A stretch of DNA of 31,425 nucleotides from Chara braunii (lineage: Eukaryota; Streptophyta; Charophyceae; Charales; Characeae): NCBI GenBank assembly GCA_003427395.1, contig BFEA01000331.1:1008737-1040161 (forward strand), written 5' to 3'. The position numbers and the translations under genes are program-made. The notes beneath the pieces are model-generated. The model was not told where the DNA came from, did no database searches, and saw only the letters and a list, made by a program, of their open reading frames with translations. Position 1 is the first letter of the stretch; every line of letters starts with the position of its first letter. Below, piece by piece: positions 1 through 10,229 of this stretch.

Positions 1-153
1 GCTTTCGTCCAACTCACCCCAGGTTGCAGTCCCTTCTCCAGCACGTTTTTAAGCGAGGTGCTTGTGTCGAGCATGTGGAAGAGTTCTAAATATGTCTTAT
101 CCCAGAATTCGTCAGTGAGGGGANCATGTTTAGCTTTCAGGTTTCCCATCAGT
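1..153 (-). CDS. Second ORF of the LINE, 5' fragment (runs off the window)
   Basis: On the minus strand an ATG at 153-151 opens a frame that stays open to the window edge, about 51 residues, including DEFWDKTYLELFHML and LEKGLQPGVSW. The ATG shares its A with the TGA that ends the preceding frame (TGATG), an arrangement some non-LTR retrotransposons use for stop-and-restart translation of their second ORF. The second ORF of a LINE normally carries endonuclease and reverse transcriptase; neither domain lies in the visible part, so that identity rests only on position. A single N at 124 falls in the frame. A frameshift or base error merging this frame with ORF1 is the main alternative. Confidence 0.4.
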
Positions 154-392
154 CACTCTGCAATGGCAACCAGCTTTTGTTCNGTGGGTAGGTGCTGTGG
201 CGGTGCCCCTTCCTCTTCCTCTTCTAGTTCCTTTCCGGAATTTAGGCCCTCGNGGGATGTGCTAGCATTGACCGGGAGAGGATCTACGTCCATCGGTTCC
301 GAGTCAAAAGCTGCGTGGAAGGGGTCGGAGTCAGTCATCTGCCCCGCTTGCAGGTGTCTTTCTGCTGCTCGCTTGTATTGTTCCAAATTCTC
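153..392 (-). pseudogene. C-terminal continuation of LINE ORF1 after an in-frame stop
   Basis: The frame of ORF1 continues directly past its TAA (395-393) for 79 more codons to a TGA at 155-153. The continuation is acidic (a run of glutamates in KELEEEEEG, and MTDSDPFHAAF) and resembles the low-complexity tail preceding it. A CAA-to-TAA change would explain the stop. Two N bases (183, 253) lie inside. I read this as the original ORF1 tail, cut off in this copy by a nonsense change or a sequencing error. Confidence 0.5.
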
Positions 393-2177
393 TTATCCCT
401 GCGGCTCTGGCTCAACCTCCATCTCCCTCACCCCCGCTTGTCCCTCCAGTTGTGTGTCCAATCTCTCTTGTCCCAACTGATTGGGGGGGGTGGTTGTGAT
501 CTCCTGCGCTGCTGTTTCCCCTTTAGTGTTCTTTTCTTTTGCCACTTCGGTTTTGCTCTGTTGTATCTGCCCGGGGGGGGTAAGGTGTTCCTTTTGGACT
601 TTGGTACCTTCTGCGTCTTCATTTTTCGGGAGATACTGTCCCGCCGTAGGGCCTGGAGTGTCTCGGGGGCAGGTATTGTCTTGTCGCGATGGTCCGGGAT
701 CCGTCTGTTGCTTTTGCACCCACGTTCCTTTTCCAGCTTTCTTTCCCACCATTTTCCAGCCTGCATTTTCTGTGTTTTCTTGCAGGGGGATCGTCTGTGT
801 CACTTGTACCTTTTCCTCCATCGGTGCCAGGGGGGTCCATGTGTTTGGGGGACGCGACCCCCAATCTGGTTCCCCTGTTCTCTCCCATTTCCATCCTATT
901 GTCGTGCCTTCCTTTGTGCGATCCTCGATGTATACCCATCCCTCATGTCCCGGGTCCACTGCTCTCCAATGGGTTATTTTGACCGGGTCCCTCTGCAGTC
1001 TCCCAGTTGCCCGAGTTTTTTTTTGCGGATGCGATGGGCAGACGTATTCCGTACTCGGGTGGCCATATGCTTTGCATTTGTGGCACCACGGTCTCAATTT
1101 GTGCGCCGTGTGAATCATGTATTCCTTTCCTCCCAACTGGTACGGAATCACATCGTCGAGGGAGAACGGTTGGCCCTGGGAGAAATCCAGTGCCAACATC
1201 ACGTAATCATCCCTCTTGGCCACAAAGGAGGGGAGGGGGTCAATGAACGCGACAATATCGTACAACAGTCCGAAATCATATACGAATGCGGCCTGGATTT
1301 TGACCGGGATATGCCGAAATTCCACCCAGAAGAACTCTTGCATTAGTTGCGCTCTCCTCTCCTCCGGCCCCAACTTTCGCTGCGGCGTCCAGGGGTGGAT
1401 TCGGACCTCCAAGCGTTCACAGCGAAGATGCTTCCACCCATCAATCACGCATTTGTTTGATTCGTGCAGGCACAGGACCATGAACAGAGTGTTGGACACT
1501 GGTTGGATCAGAAATTGGTCGCGCGCCAGTTCCGCACTGTTCTTCAATGTCTCCAGACGGTGACAGATCCATTTCACTTTCTCATTAACCGATTTATACT
1601 CTGCGTCATCATGAAACACCCAATTGCTTGCATGTTTCATGTAGACTTCGTCTCGACAGACCAACCCACTTTTGGGGTAAGCCTTCACCATGACCTGTTT
1701 GCCCCCATGCATCACCACCCTTGTTTCAGACGGGAATAAAAACTTTGACATGAAAAAAGCCCGTGCAGTCGGTAACCCATCCAACAGGATCTCGAGGTTC
1801 CCAGTCCGCGGGCTGCCTTGTCCCCGGGGGATGGTCAAGGCCGGTCCCTGGGGCGAATCTCTCAGTTTGTCTGCCCAGGTAGACTGCGGCTGGTCACCGC
1901 TCGACCCCGGGGTGGGGGTGGGACTTCCTTCCTTATTTTGCGTTTTCCTTAGTGACTCCAACTCTCTCCCCTCTTCCGTTAGGACCCCTATGTCATCTGT
2001 CTGTTGTATTTCCTTGCTCAGGTCTAGCCCTTTCAGAAGTGGTTTTGCGTGATTATTGTGGCGATGCCAGCGTTTTTGGCGAAGATGTTCGTCTGCCAGT
2101 TGTCTCATAGCCCCGCTATAGAACAACATGGAGTCTAATCGCTTGTGTGCCCGCTGTATTTTCTTCGGGGTTTTCAT
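393..2177 (-). CDS. LINE (L1-like) ORF1 protein with RRM-like DUF4283-type domain and zinc knuckle
   Basis: This 594-residue protein is the likely nucleic-acid-binding ORF1 product of a plant-type non-LTR retrotransposon, which packages element RNA. Residues 1-145 are charged and low in complexity. About 218-310 has the pattern of the DUF4283 RRM-like domain of plant LINEs, with the WVEFRHIPVK core. A zinc knuckle follows at C365, C368, H373 and C380 (CX2CX4HX6C; the usual spacing is CX2CX4HX4C). The rest is a Q, T, P and K-rich tail. The ATG at 2177 has A at -3 in a good context, and the GA-rich 5' UTR lies upstream. No reverse transcriptase is in the window; it should lie to the left. Recognised from domain pattern only; no database comparison was possible. 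Confidence 0.75.
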   Translation of the reverse strand: MKTPKKIQRAHKRLDSMLFYSGAMRQLADEHLRQKRWHRHNNHAKPLLKGLDLSKEIQQTDDIGVLTEEGRELESLRKTQNKEGSPTPTPGSSGDQPQSTWADKLRDSPQGPALTIPRGQGSPRTGNLEILLDGLPTARAFFMSKFLFPSETRVVMHGGKQVMVKAYPKSGLVCRDEVYMKHASNWVFHDDAEYKSVNEKVKWICHRLETLKNSAELARDQFLIQPVSNTLFMVLCLHESNKCVIDGWKHLRCERLEVRIHPWTPQRKLGPEERRAQLMQEFFWVEFRHIPVKIQAAFVYDFGLLYDIVAFIDPLPSFVAKRDDYVMLALDFSQGQPFSLDDVIPYQLGGKEYMIHTAHKLRPWCHKCKAYGHPSTEYVCPSHPQKKTRATGRLQRDPVKITHWRAVDPGHEGWVYIEDRTKEGTTIGWKWERTGEPDWGSRPPNTWTPLAPMEEKVQVTQTIPLQENTENAGWKMVGKKAGKGTWVQKQQTDPGPSRQDNTCPRDTPGPTAGQYLPKNEDAEGTKVQKEHLTPPGQIQQSKTEVAKEKNTKGETAAQEITTTPPNQLGQERLDTQLEGQAGVREMEVEPEPQG

Positions 2178-2427
2178 GGTGCCGCCCCAGACAGCTCTTT
2201 TCTCTCTGTTCGGCTTGTTGTTTATTTTTCTTTTTCTCTTGTTGTTTGATCAGATTGGCTGATTCTGGCTGTTGAAAAGTTCTTCTTTTTTTTTTTTCTC
2301 TGGGGACTGTTTGGTATGGTGGCACTTCCGTTTCTCCTTCCTCTTTCCTGTTCCCAGTACTGATCCTGTTCTCACCCTGCCCTACCGCTCCCCGTGACAC
2401 TTCCGCTGACGCGTACCCGTGATCCAC
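2116..2427 (-). CDS. Possible upstream ORF in the LINE leader
   Basis: A 103-codon open frame begins 250 bases upstream of ORF1 and overlaps its first 62 bases in another frame. The product would be highly charged (K, E and Q-rich, with REKKKRRTF). It could be a translated upstream ORF, an out-of-frame true N terminus of ORF1 separated by an indel near the 12-base poly-T run at 2286-2297, or chance in GA-rich DNA. No family recognised. Confidence 0.2.
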   Translation of the reverse strand: MDHGYASAEVSRGAVGQGENRISTGNRKEEGETEVPPYQTVPREKKKRRTFQQPESANLIKQQEKKKNKQQAEQREKSCLGRHHENPEENTAGTQAIRLHVVL

Positions 2428-3785
2428 CCACAGACCAGAAGATCACGCCTCAGTTTGTCCCGGGCCGTGTCTTTCGTCATTCGTTGCCAATCCCCCACGT
2501 GTGATCTTCCGTTACCAGGTCTTCCAGTCACTCCCGAATCCCCCTAACACGGTGCTGATTACTTCCACAATTCTGTCTACAAAAACTCCCTCCTCCTCTT
2601 GCCCTTCCTCCCTGTCCCTCTCTTCTTTTTCACACCGCTCACTCTGCCCTTCCTTCGTTCCCCCACCCCTTCTCCCCCTTTCCTCAGATCCCTTTGCCTG
2701 TCTTTCTAATCCGTCCTTTTCCCGCCAAGTGTCGTATGCAGCCATCCTTGCCCCGCTCTTGGCCACCCCATCCTCCCTCCCTCCCTGCCCGCTTCCCCTA
2801 CTGTCGACGATTCCTCAGACCTCCCAACACCCAGCCCCCTCCTGATGTCGCGACCCCGCCGGGGCGGGGTGATAGTCTTCCAATACCCCTCCCGATGTGG
2901 CAATTCCACTGGGGACGAAGAAAACGAAGAGTCGTCGCGGCGCCGTAAAAAAAACAGCGCGCCCCCCCTCTCTGCCCCTCCCTCTCCTTCGTTCATACAC
3001 CTCCTTTCCCCACCAAAAACCCTCTGTGTCCTTCGTCTCTCCTGCACGCGTTAGCCTCCCTCCCTTTTCCTCTTCGTTGTGGATTCTGATTTTCTTCTTC
3101 TCTCCCCCCTCTTTTCTCTAACTTTTTATCCCCGTCCTCGCCCCCTATCCGTTTTTTCTTTCTGCTGGCTTTACTCATGTCACACCCTGATACTCTTCGT
3201 TTCTCTCCCTTTTCTCTAGCTTTCCATCCCCGTCCTCGCCCCCATTCGTTTTTTCTTTATGTTGCTTTACTCGCGTCGCACCCTGTTATTCTTCTCGTTC
3301 CCGCTTTTTTCTTTCTTCGTCTCCCTGCCCTCTTCCCCTACTGCCGACGATTAAAACGAAGAACCGCCGCGGCGCCGTAAAAAAACCAGTGCGCCCCCCC
3401 TCTTTGTCCCCGTTAACCTCCCTCCCTTTTCCTCTTCGTTGTGGATTCTGAATTTCTTCTTCTCTCCCCCTTTTTTTCTCTAACTTTTCATCCCCGTCCT
3501 CGCCCCCTTCCGTTTTTTTCTTTCTGCTGCCTTTACTCCCATCACACTTGTCTCGTTCCCGCTTTTTTCTTTCTTCGTCTCCCTGCCTTCTTCCCCTACT
3601 GCCGATGATTCCTCAGACCTCCTAACACCCAGCCCCCTCCCGATGTCGCAACCCCGCCCTGCGCCCTCCCGATGTCGCAATCCCCGCCGGGGGCAAAGAA
3701 AACGAAGAACCGCCGTGGCGTCATAAAAAACCAGCGCGCTCCCCCTCTTTGCCCCTCCTTATCCTATCCTATCCTCGCCTGCTGA
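2178..3785 (-). repeat. LINE 5' UTR with tandem promoter-like monomers
   Basis: Nearly pure pyrimidine on +, so GA-rich in the sense of the minus-strand LINE. A composite unit recurs with anchors near 2791, 3331 and 3590 (CTTCCCCTACTG). Each unit is followed by a shared block (CCTCAGACCTCC, GATGTCGC in units 1 and 3) and a GCGCCGTAAAAAA-type block. A nested subunit (ATCCCCGTCCTCGCCCCC) recurs near 3128, 3224 and 3489. Spacing between anchors is about 540 and 258 bases. Tandem monomers ahead of ORF1 are known as promoter arrays in mammalian L1; that role here is inferred. The block ends in a short TATCC repeat at about 3760-3778, near the element's likely 5' end. Confidence 0.6.
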
Positions 3786-4175
3786 ATGACGAAAACTTAC
3801 CTTCAACCAATTGACGAAGCTGTCCCCCGTCGATGAAGCCCTTTGTGCATATCCGCACCTCTGTCTGCTCTTTCTCCCGTCGATGTGTTGTCTCCTTGGT
3901 TCGCGCCCGAGTACCCCCGCAGGTCTTCCGTGCACGTGTGCAGTCCGTTCTCGGTTTCCGAGCTCACCACGCACGACTCGCCTTAATTGGGCCCCGCTCT
4001 CCCGCACCGAAAGTCATGGCGGGCTCCCGCAAGCGCATCTTCTCCACCGCTATGGTGTGCCTTCGCCACCTGCCTATGCCCAACACGGCTCGAGGGAACA
4101 GGCCGCGCCAATACCCCACGGTTGCGCCCTGCGGCAGTCAGCGCTCCCTTGCGCTCCCACCTGAGAGCAGCTTAG
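3786..4175 (-). other. GC-rich block ending in a consensus 5' splice site on the minus strand
   Basis: GC-rich sequence sits between the LINE 5' UTR and AT-rich DNA. On minus, GAAG|GTAAGT at about 3795-3804 is a full-consensus splice donor, so this may be the first exon of a minus-strand transcript or a promoter-proximal host segment. Several short frames are open; none resembles a protein I know. The sharp composition change near 4175 may be a boundary. Confidence 0.25.
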
Positions 4176-4231
4176 TGTTTAGAAGTGCAACCATTTGCAA
4201 CCAATGTTCAATGGCTGTACAAATTGAATGG

Positions 4232-4507
4232 TTATTTCTCATAACCAGTTAAAAGTTTAGCATCATTGCAACCTCCCTTCTTGATGTAGGGACGAATATC
4301 ATAGATATCTCCTTCCAAGAAGTGAACCAGCACTACACAAATAGTTGAACTTCCAGAATCATGATCGGGAAGTATCTCCTTAAAGTGAATATTGAAAGCT
4401 CGTTCAATGCATATTTGACCAACGTTCCTGATGAAGGAATTCCTCTGCTTCTGGTTTTCTCTCTTCTTTCTCAGTTCTCCAATGATGTTAAGTTTCATAA
4501 GGCATAC
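4232..4507 (-). CDS. Unidentified exon-like open frame
   Basis: An 88-residue minus-strand frame that is not low in complexity, with a balanced composition (ICVVLVHFLEGDIYDIRPY near the C-terminal end). It is preceded by a possible acceptor AG just before GTATGCC near 4510 and sits in otherwise AT-rich non-coding DNA. I do not recognise the family. It may be one exon of a broken host gene. Confidence 0.25.
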   Translation of the reverse strand, partial: VCLMKLNIIGELRKKRENQKQRNSFIRNVGQICIERAFNIHFKEILPDHDSGSSTICVVLVHFLEGDIYDIRPYIKKGGCNDAKLLTGYEK

Positions 4508-5268
4508 CTTTAATCAAGCTTGATCCTGTCCAGCAAGTAATGTCAAACTCCTCCACTCCAGAGTAATACCTTACACATGAAGAGATTAAGCACAGTTAGC
4601 AACCATGATCTCCAAGAGAATCATGACTCAACGATAATAATAAGGTCAATATGATGGTTAAAACTTAAAACATTGTTAGTAGTTCTCATGTCCTAATCAA
4701 AGTTCAAAGTTGATGTTGACCCAGGCTCGTTCCAAACACGAAAATTTTTCATGTCCACGGCAATGACGTCATTTTTGTCGCACTTTTTCTACTCAGGCCC
4801 CTCCTGGCGACCCGAATGCCAACAGGTTGTTACGCAGGCTTTTGTTGACATTTGCAATAATTAAATAAAGTGCATCCCTTCCTGTTGTGTGTGTCCAGCT
4901 TCCAGCGAGACCCTTCAATTACGGTCTTCGCTGGTCCCCGGTCTTAAAAATCTTTTATTATGATTAACAACATAAAAAAATTATGCAAATAATGATTATG
5001 GAATTTAAAAGTACCATGCACGTATCAAGTTGCCATTTTAAGAATTTTGAGAACTGTCACATGATCAACAAAGAGCATAATCTCAAGCAATGCCAATGCA
5101 AAAGAATCAGTACTAACTGACTGAAGGCAAAGACAAGATAAATGAGGGCAGGTGAGAACTCATAATAATCTCAGAGAGTACAAATGAAAAGACATGGTCA
5201 GCACTTGTTAAGAGTCCTCACTCATCCCTTTCAAGTCTCGTCCTCAATCTCTCATTTGACCGTGCGTC
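4508..5268. other. No gene seen
   Basis: AT-rich sequence with frequent stops in all frames. No convincing exon, repeat or RNA gene was found. Confidence 0.5.
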
Positions 5269-5605
5269 TCATGTGCCTTGAGCCACACCTGCGTACTTCC
5301 TGAGATTGTGGGTCAGAGATGTAGAGTCACCTGAAGCCTGCAAGTTCCGAATATGTCCATCCAAGGCCAAAGATACGAAAGTCAAGTATACCACAAAACT
5401 CCTCTCATAAAGTAGGAATATATGGTTTGGAGAAAATCCCTCGTCTGAGATGTCGAAACTCTGAAGGTTCAGCCATTCCCTCATAGTCAATCGCTGCAGG
5501 CGAGATACCTCTTGGCCAGATCCACCAGGTCACCCCAGTAAGAGTCATCCATGAGAAGAAAAAGAACTGGAGGCTTGGGGTAGTCAGTGTAGAGCTAGGG
5601 TCCAA
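5269..5605 (-). pseudogene. Coding-like remnant, unidentified
   Basis: Two minus-strand frames carry protein-like text that would join through a frameshift. One has LLMDDSYWGDLVDLAKRYL (about 5500-5560); the other has FSPNHIFLLYERSFVVYLTF and continues to a TGA at 5269. The change of frame near 5490-5500 suggests a decayed gene, or an exon junction too short to be a real intron. No family recognised. Confidence 0.25.
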
Positions 5606-6120
5606 AGCTACGGATCAACTTTGTGCCACTCTCATCAAGCTCTCTTTCTCTCTCTTTAGGGTATTTGGTTGCAGAGACCCAGACTGAATCAAAATGCTCA
5701 TGAGTCTCTTTACCCTTTTTCACATACATCCTTTGGTCATGAATAACATTTTCTTCAAACTCAGTGAGGACAATGAAGATTGACAGATCTTATTGTCTAA
5801 AAACCACTGCGCTGACATACCAATACTGGAAAGCATCTTTGGAAGCAATCCTATTGAGACTGTTCAGGACAATTTAATCAACAAGAAATGAAGCCATGGT
5901 ACTCATGTGCAAAGAAAATTACCAAGAACGAACTGACTATTGAAGAGTTTGGATTGAGAACGGTAAAGGGAAATGTTATGATCCTGGCCAATTTCGAGAT
6001 ACACATTCACCAGAAAGTACAATGTCGCCCACTGGCAAAAAGAAATGAATGAAATTGAGACGAGAGATAGGGTTAGGAGAAGAAGAAGAAGAAGATGATG
6101 TACACCAACATAGACCAGTG
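5606..6120. other. No gene seen
   Basis: Short frames only. A pyrimidine-rich acceptor-like site (TCTCTCTCTTTAG, about 5648-5660) on + is not followed by a usable exon. A GAA-repeat tract lies at about 6079-6096. Confidence 0.4.
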
Positions 6121-6125
6121 AGAAA

Positions 6126-6252
6126 ACTCTTCCTCTTTGCCAATCGCTCTCCTCCTCCGTATCCCCCCCCCTCTTATTCACACAAGAAAACTTTTCCTCT
6201 TCGCCAATCGCTCTCCTCCTCCGTATCCCCCCCCCTCTTATTCACACAAGAA
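6126..6252 (+). repeat. 64-bp tandem duplication
   Basis: Two almost identical copies with a 64-base period. The anchor CAATCGCTCTCCTCC lies at 6141 and 6205. Each copy includes a run of C followed by TCTTATTCACACAAGAAA. The near-identity implies a recent duplication. Confidence 0.85.
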
Positions 6253-6370
6253 ATAATAATACAATGTTGGATGACCGAACCAGAATCAATGCCAAATCCC
6301 TCTTCTACTGCAGGTATCACTCGAGGTCCACCATAGCCATGACCGCCTCTCTCACTCTTCACTCTTATAG

Positions 6371-6555
6371 GTCGAGGCTCTGGCGGACTACCAGGGCACG
6401 GTCCTACTGCCCAAAGGACACAACACATCAGTTGCTCTAGCTGAGGGCGTCATGCCTGACTTTGCCTCGAAGCTTCTTGGTGTAGCTCTACCCCCAACGG
6501 GCCTTCCTGCTGCAGCGTCCACCACGGTGATGAAGATGGTTGCCACCATAGCCAG
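6371..6555 (+). CDS. Predicted internal exon of an unidentified gene
   Basis: An uninterrupted 61-codon frame lies between a pyrimidine-rich acceptor (CTCTTCACTCTTATAG, ending at 6370) and a full-consensus donor (CAG|GTAAGT at 6555/6556). The peptide is alanine, valine and leucine-rich with a glycine/proline turn (LLPKGHN, VALPPTGLPAAASTTV). The combination of both splice sites and an open frame is the best host-exon candidate in the window. I do not recognise the family. Confidence 0.45.
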
Positions 6556-6670
6556 GTAAGTACCTCTGACGCTCCTCCCTAGCACTGATCTTCTTCCTCC
6601 TCTGTGTCCTTGCTCCTTCCCCACCAGTGTTGTTGAATGCTAGCACTGCTCCAGCCAGCACTCCAACCAG

Positions 6671-6725
6671 TGTGTCGCCGAACTTGCACACTGACAATGA
6701 GACCGGGCTTTTTGCTCGGCCTAAA
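6671..6725 (+). CDS. Possible terminal exon joined to the 6371-6555 exon
   Basis: Using the acceptor AACCAG ending at 6670, the phase left by the upstream exon continues as SVSPNLHTDNETGLFARP and stops at TAA 6723-6725. Other AGs in the same stretch give a stop quickly or the same frame, so the exact acceptor is uncertain. The predicted intron is about 115 bases. Confidence 0.25.
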
Positions 6726-6759
6726 GATATAGCGGCCTACTTGCTTCTTGGGCAGTGAA

Positions 6760-8400
6760 TTCCATGTCGCTCGGCCTTCCAAGCAACCGGTACCTCCTCC
6801 CTTTCAGAGGGAAACATCATTGCAGACTCTGATATTGTCCGTACAGGCCCTAGACTCAGACTAGTTGGACTGGTACCCGCCTAGACCTCGCCTACAACTA
6901 CTAGACCTCTAAAAATGCCAACTTTTATCTTCTTCTACTCGACCTCGAGTACCCGACACATTTACCTCCACAGGGTGTGGGATCAGTCGGCCTGCTACTT
7001 GAGTGTTTCCCACTGCTTTAAGTGTTGGGGGCCTCCTTCCCTGCCACTTGAGTGTTTTCCCCGCTGCAATCCTCAATGGCCACAACCACATGTAAGCACC
7101 GACCCTTCCAACCCAATGAACGAACAAGTGCCCTTGCGGGTCACACATACACTCAAGCCGACAAGCACTCAGATAGACATGCAGATCAGCAAGCGTGCAC
7201 ACACACAGACTTAGAGAACTCAGTAGCAAGCGGGAAACTCAGCAAGGCATTCAGTCCATGAGCAAAACTAAAAAAACAATTGTGTGTCTCATTCCGTGTT
7301 TGGTAAGGTCATTACAGAAGTACTGACTCAATAAAACTAACATGAACTTTGACTGAGTCAACCCTGGCCAAAGTTAACCGATGACGCCTCTGATGATTGA
7401 AATTGTGGCACAACTGGTTGCTGATTCGTTGGGTACTGACCATCAGATGTTGGGTGTGATTCTGGAACGATAAGATATGCTTGCTGATTGCTTTTATGAT
7501 GGAGTCTCTGAGATGGAGGGAACGAACAGTCAACTTTCAACTTAGCTTTGCTCTGGCCTGCTCAATGGTTTCTAGAGATGAACCCGTGCTATGGAGCTTG
7601 CCTGTGTGATCATAGACATAGAAAACATACTTTATGTATTTTTTTTCTTTGATCCTCTCGACTGCTCTCTCTCTCTCAAGATCAATTTGTGGAACTCCAT
7701 GTCATGAAAAATCTCCCTTTTCCATCCTTCACATTTGTTCTTGCAGATTCTACATCTCATCACCAGGATCTCAGCATCCCTCGTATTATTTCCCTTGCAG
7801 GCACAAGGAACAACTTCCCTTGAAATCATTCCTGCTAATGATAGGTCAAGACCGAATTGAGTTCATGAGATGATCTATCTAAAGCTTCTCATGTCAGTCT
7901 AACAGTTGTTGGGTGCACCTGTTGTTGATGTTGATGATAAGGGAAGAAATGCGGAATGGCATTTAAGAACAATGTTTTGCCTCGCGATTTAAACTTATAG
8001 CTGTAATTTTCTCAGTAAATTGCACACTCCCAAAGCTCTTTAAAAAGAATGTGCTACGACTGTTGACATGTCGTAGATAGTCAACAGTTGAGAACCCATT
8101 GCAGGAAATGTGCTGCTAAAACTCATCATGAGCACCCCGCTACTAGGTACAAAATTGTGTAATTGTTCATATATGCAGGACGTGATTAGCAACGCGAACT
8201 CAATCTGAATACTACCCAGCCTGCTGCGAAATGATGCATGCCGCTCTTACTTTTCAGGGGAGTAGCTGAAGAGAGACCTCTGTCATTAAATGGCATATTT
8301 CATAGACTACGTACTGCATGGATTTTATCTGTGCTCAACATTGTCGCCTCTCAGACACAACAACAACATTCGAGTAGGAACTTCATTCGAGTATGGCATC
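6760..8400. other. No gene supported
   Basis: Several 60-100 codon frames occur on both strands (for example 7358-7540 minus, Q, P and S-rich, and 7632-7829 minus with scattered cysteines), but none has convincing boundaries or a recognisable domain. Acceptor-like TTCTTGCAG (about 7738-7746) and TTTCCCTTGCAG (about 7789-7800) on + could belong to a host intron. Confidence 0.35.
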
Positions 8401-8410
8401 AGCAACGTTC

Positions 8411-8570
8411 AAGCACAACAACGACTCGTGTTTAGCAAGGTACTGTCTCCTCTCAAGCACAACACGGATTCTGTTAGAGCACAACACGGATTTTGTATAG
8501 AGCACAACACGGATTTTGTATGAGCACAACATTGACTTTGTCCGGAGCACGACTCTGATTCTATATAGAA
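8411..8570 (+). repeat. 22-23 bp minisatellite (AGCACAACACGGATTTTGTAT)
   Basis: Six imperfect units starting near 8411, 8455, 8478, 8501, 8523 and 8546. The middle three are nearly identical. Frames crossing it read a repeated HNTD peptide that is a by-product of the repeat. Confidence 0.75.
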
Positions 8571-8879
8571 CAAGGTGCTACTCGAAGCTACTGCTATTTG
8601 ATTTACAATGTTGGGCATCATTTTAGGTTGCCACTATTCGTATACAATGCAGGATACTTGCATGAGACCCTTACCACTATCTTAGTTTTATAGTGAGGCA
8701 GTTTTTGTCAACACGCTAAGTCCCAACACAACAATAAAGTATAGAAACCCTTTTATAATAAAAAGACCAGAAATAAATTCATTGTAAGTTGGAATAAAAT
8801 AAACTTTATCATATCATAGTTTCTATTACTGTTCAATCACGGAAGAAAATTATACTAGGTGTCAAAGGTAAGTCGATGA
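8571..8879. other. No gene seen
   Basis: AT-rich sequence between the minisatellite and the outermost coding remnant of the arm A element. No supported feature. Confidence 0.4.
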
Positions 8880-10171
8880 TTGCAGCTTTCTGATTTCTGT
8901 CAAAGTTGCCATCCCCGGTCGTCGGCGGCGTTTGGGAGGCCGAGTTGTTGCAGCTCTTGTCTCACCAATCGCTGGTCCCGCCTTCTGATTCAATTCTTTC
9001 CGGTGGTGCCTTCTGTGCATGTGACGGTCCGGACGTGCACTTCTTCATCTTCCTCGGGCTCTGCGACATCCCCTCATCGCTTGGGCCGCCTATGTAAGGT
9101 GTGTTGCAGAGCACCCCCCGTCGTGATGAGGCTCAGGGCATTCCACCTCAGAAGATAAATGAGAGATGTCTTGTTGCTTCTCTGTCCCCTTTCGTGGTTG
9201 CGATGCATCAAGCAAGAAGTTGTCTGCCACATACTCAATGTCTCTCAGCAGTCCATCTAAGTAGGTGAGATGGAAAGTTACACCAAGCGGGTCTCTAAAT
9301 CTCATGCGGGCGTGTCCACCATGCTCAAATGTCATGGGACAGACAATGGGGACCCAACCAAGAATTGTCGTGCACCTGTGCTTACGGCGAATGTCATCCA
9401 TGTATCTGTTTTGCATGTCTATCGTATTTTGGCCCGCATGAGTCTCCTCAACCATGGACCACATCGCCTGGTCAGCAACAAAGTCATATCCCATACACAC
9501 GATCTGACGGTTCTCCTCCCTGATCTTCTCCGAATAACGCTTTGTGTGTTTGACCACCAATGTGTGGTCCTTCACATGTGCATTAAAAATGAAGACACGT
9601 GTGACAACCACAAGAAATTGCAAATGCGCCACAACGCCTATGTGCATCCAACCCAATGGGAGCTAGTGACTTGATTGTAGTCGTGCTGCCAGTGTGACTT
9701 TGCCATCGACAATTGCAGGATGCAAATATTCAAAGACCCAATTGACACGATAGCCATACTTAGCTATATGTTGCTGCAGTTGTCCTTCCGGGATCACATG
9801 GGCCCTAATGTCCGTTGCAGACAAAACGTCCTTCCTCATCGCCACATGATCCCGTATCTTTATGCATAGTCCATAAAACATGCTTCTTTCCTTCTTCCCT
9901 GCACATATGTAATGCAATCGTCATCACTAAACACTTTCCCTTCAACCACCTCCAACTCCACAGGGTTCTGAAGCAGTGGGACGAAGCAGCCAACAGTGTG
10001 GGGACAACATGCCATTGCCTCCTTCTCCTCTTGTGTGACCTCCCTGTCTACATGCTTGAAGGAGAAGTTGTCATTCACGTAATGTGTGCTCCAGACATTT
10101 CTCATCACATCACGCATCATCATACTCACACGGCCATATGGAAATAGATCGCAGACGGTACTCAACCCCAT
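8880..10171 (-). pseudogene. Unidentified coding region of the arm A element, frameshifted
   Basis: Minus-strand frames join into one protein-like reading. The first runs 10171-9860 (contains VNDNFSFKHVDREVTQEEKE). A one-base shift near 9905 leads into 9917-9663. An in-frame TAG at 9665-9663 follows, then the same frame continues 9662-9090 (contains GYDFVADQAMWSMVEETHAG). A final shift into a serine, proline and lysine-rich tail (MSQSPRKMKKCTSG) reaches about 8900. The total exceeds 400 residues. No zinc knuckle, protease, reverse transcriptase or integrase motif is visible and I do not recognise the family. Its place, downstream of a long leader that is duplicated in the window, suggests a protein encoded by the large element. 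Confidence 0.5.
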
Positions 10172-10229
10172 CGAGTATTATTCCTTGCGTCGCTCTCGTG
10201 GCATGTCATACTCCCGGTCGCTCGGTTGC

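Noticed and set aside
315-2052. Long plus-strand frames opposite LINE ORF1
   Set aside because: They are antisense shadows of ORF1, rich in C, F, S and L, without domain pattern; the minus-strand frame has recognisable motifs.
8238-8621. Small frames with repeated HNTD or similar peptides
   Set aside because: Produced by the minisatellite, not by a gene.
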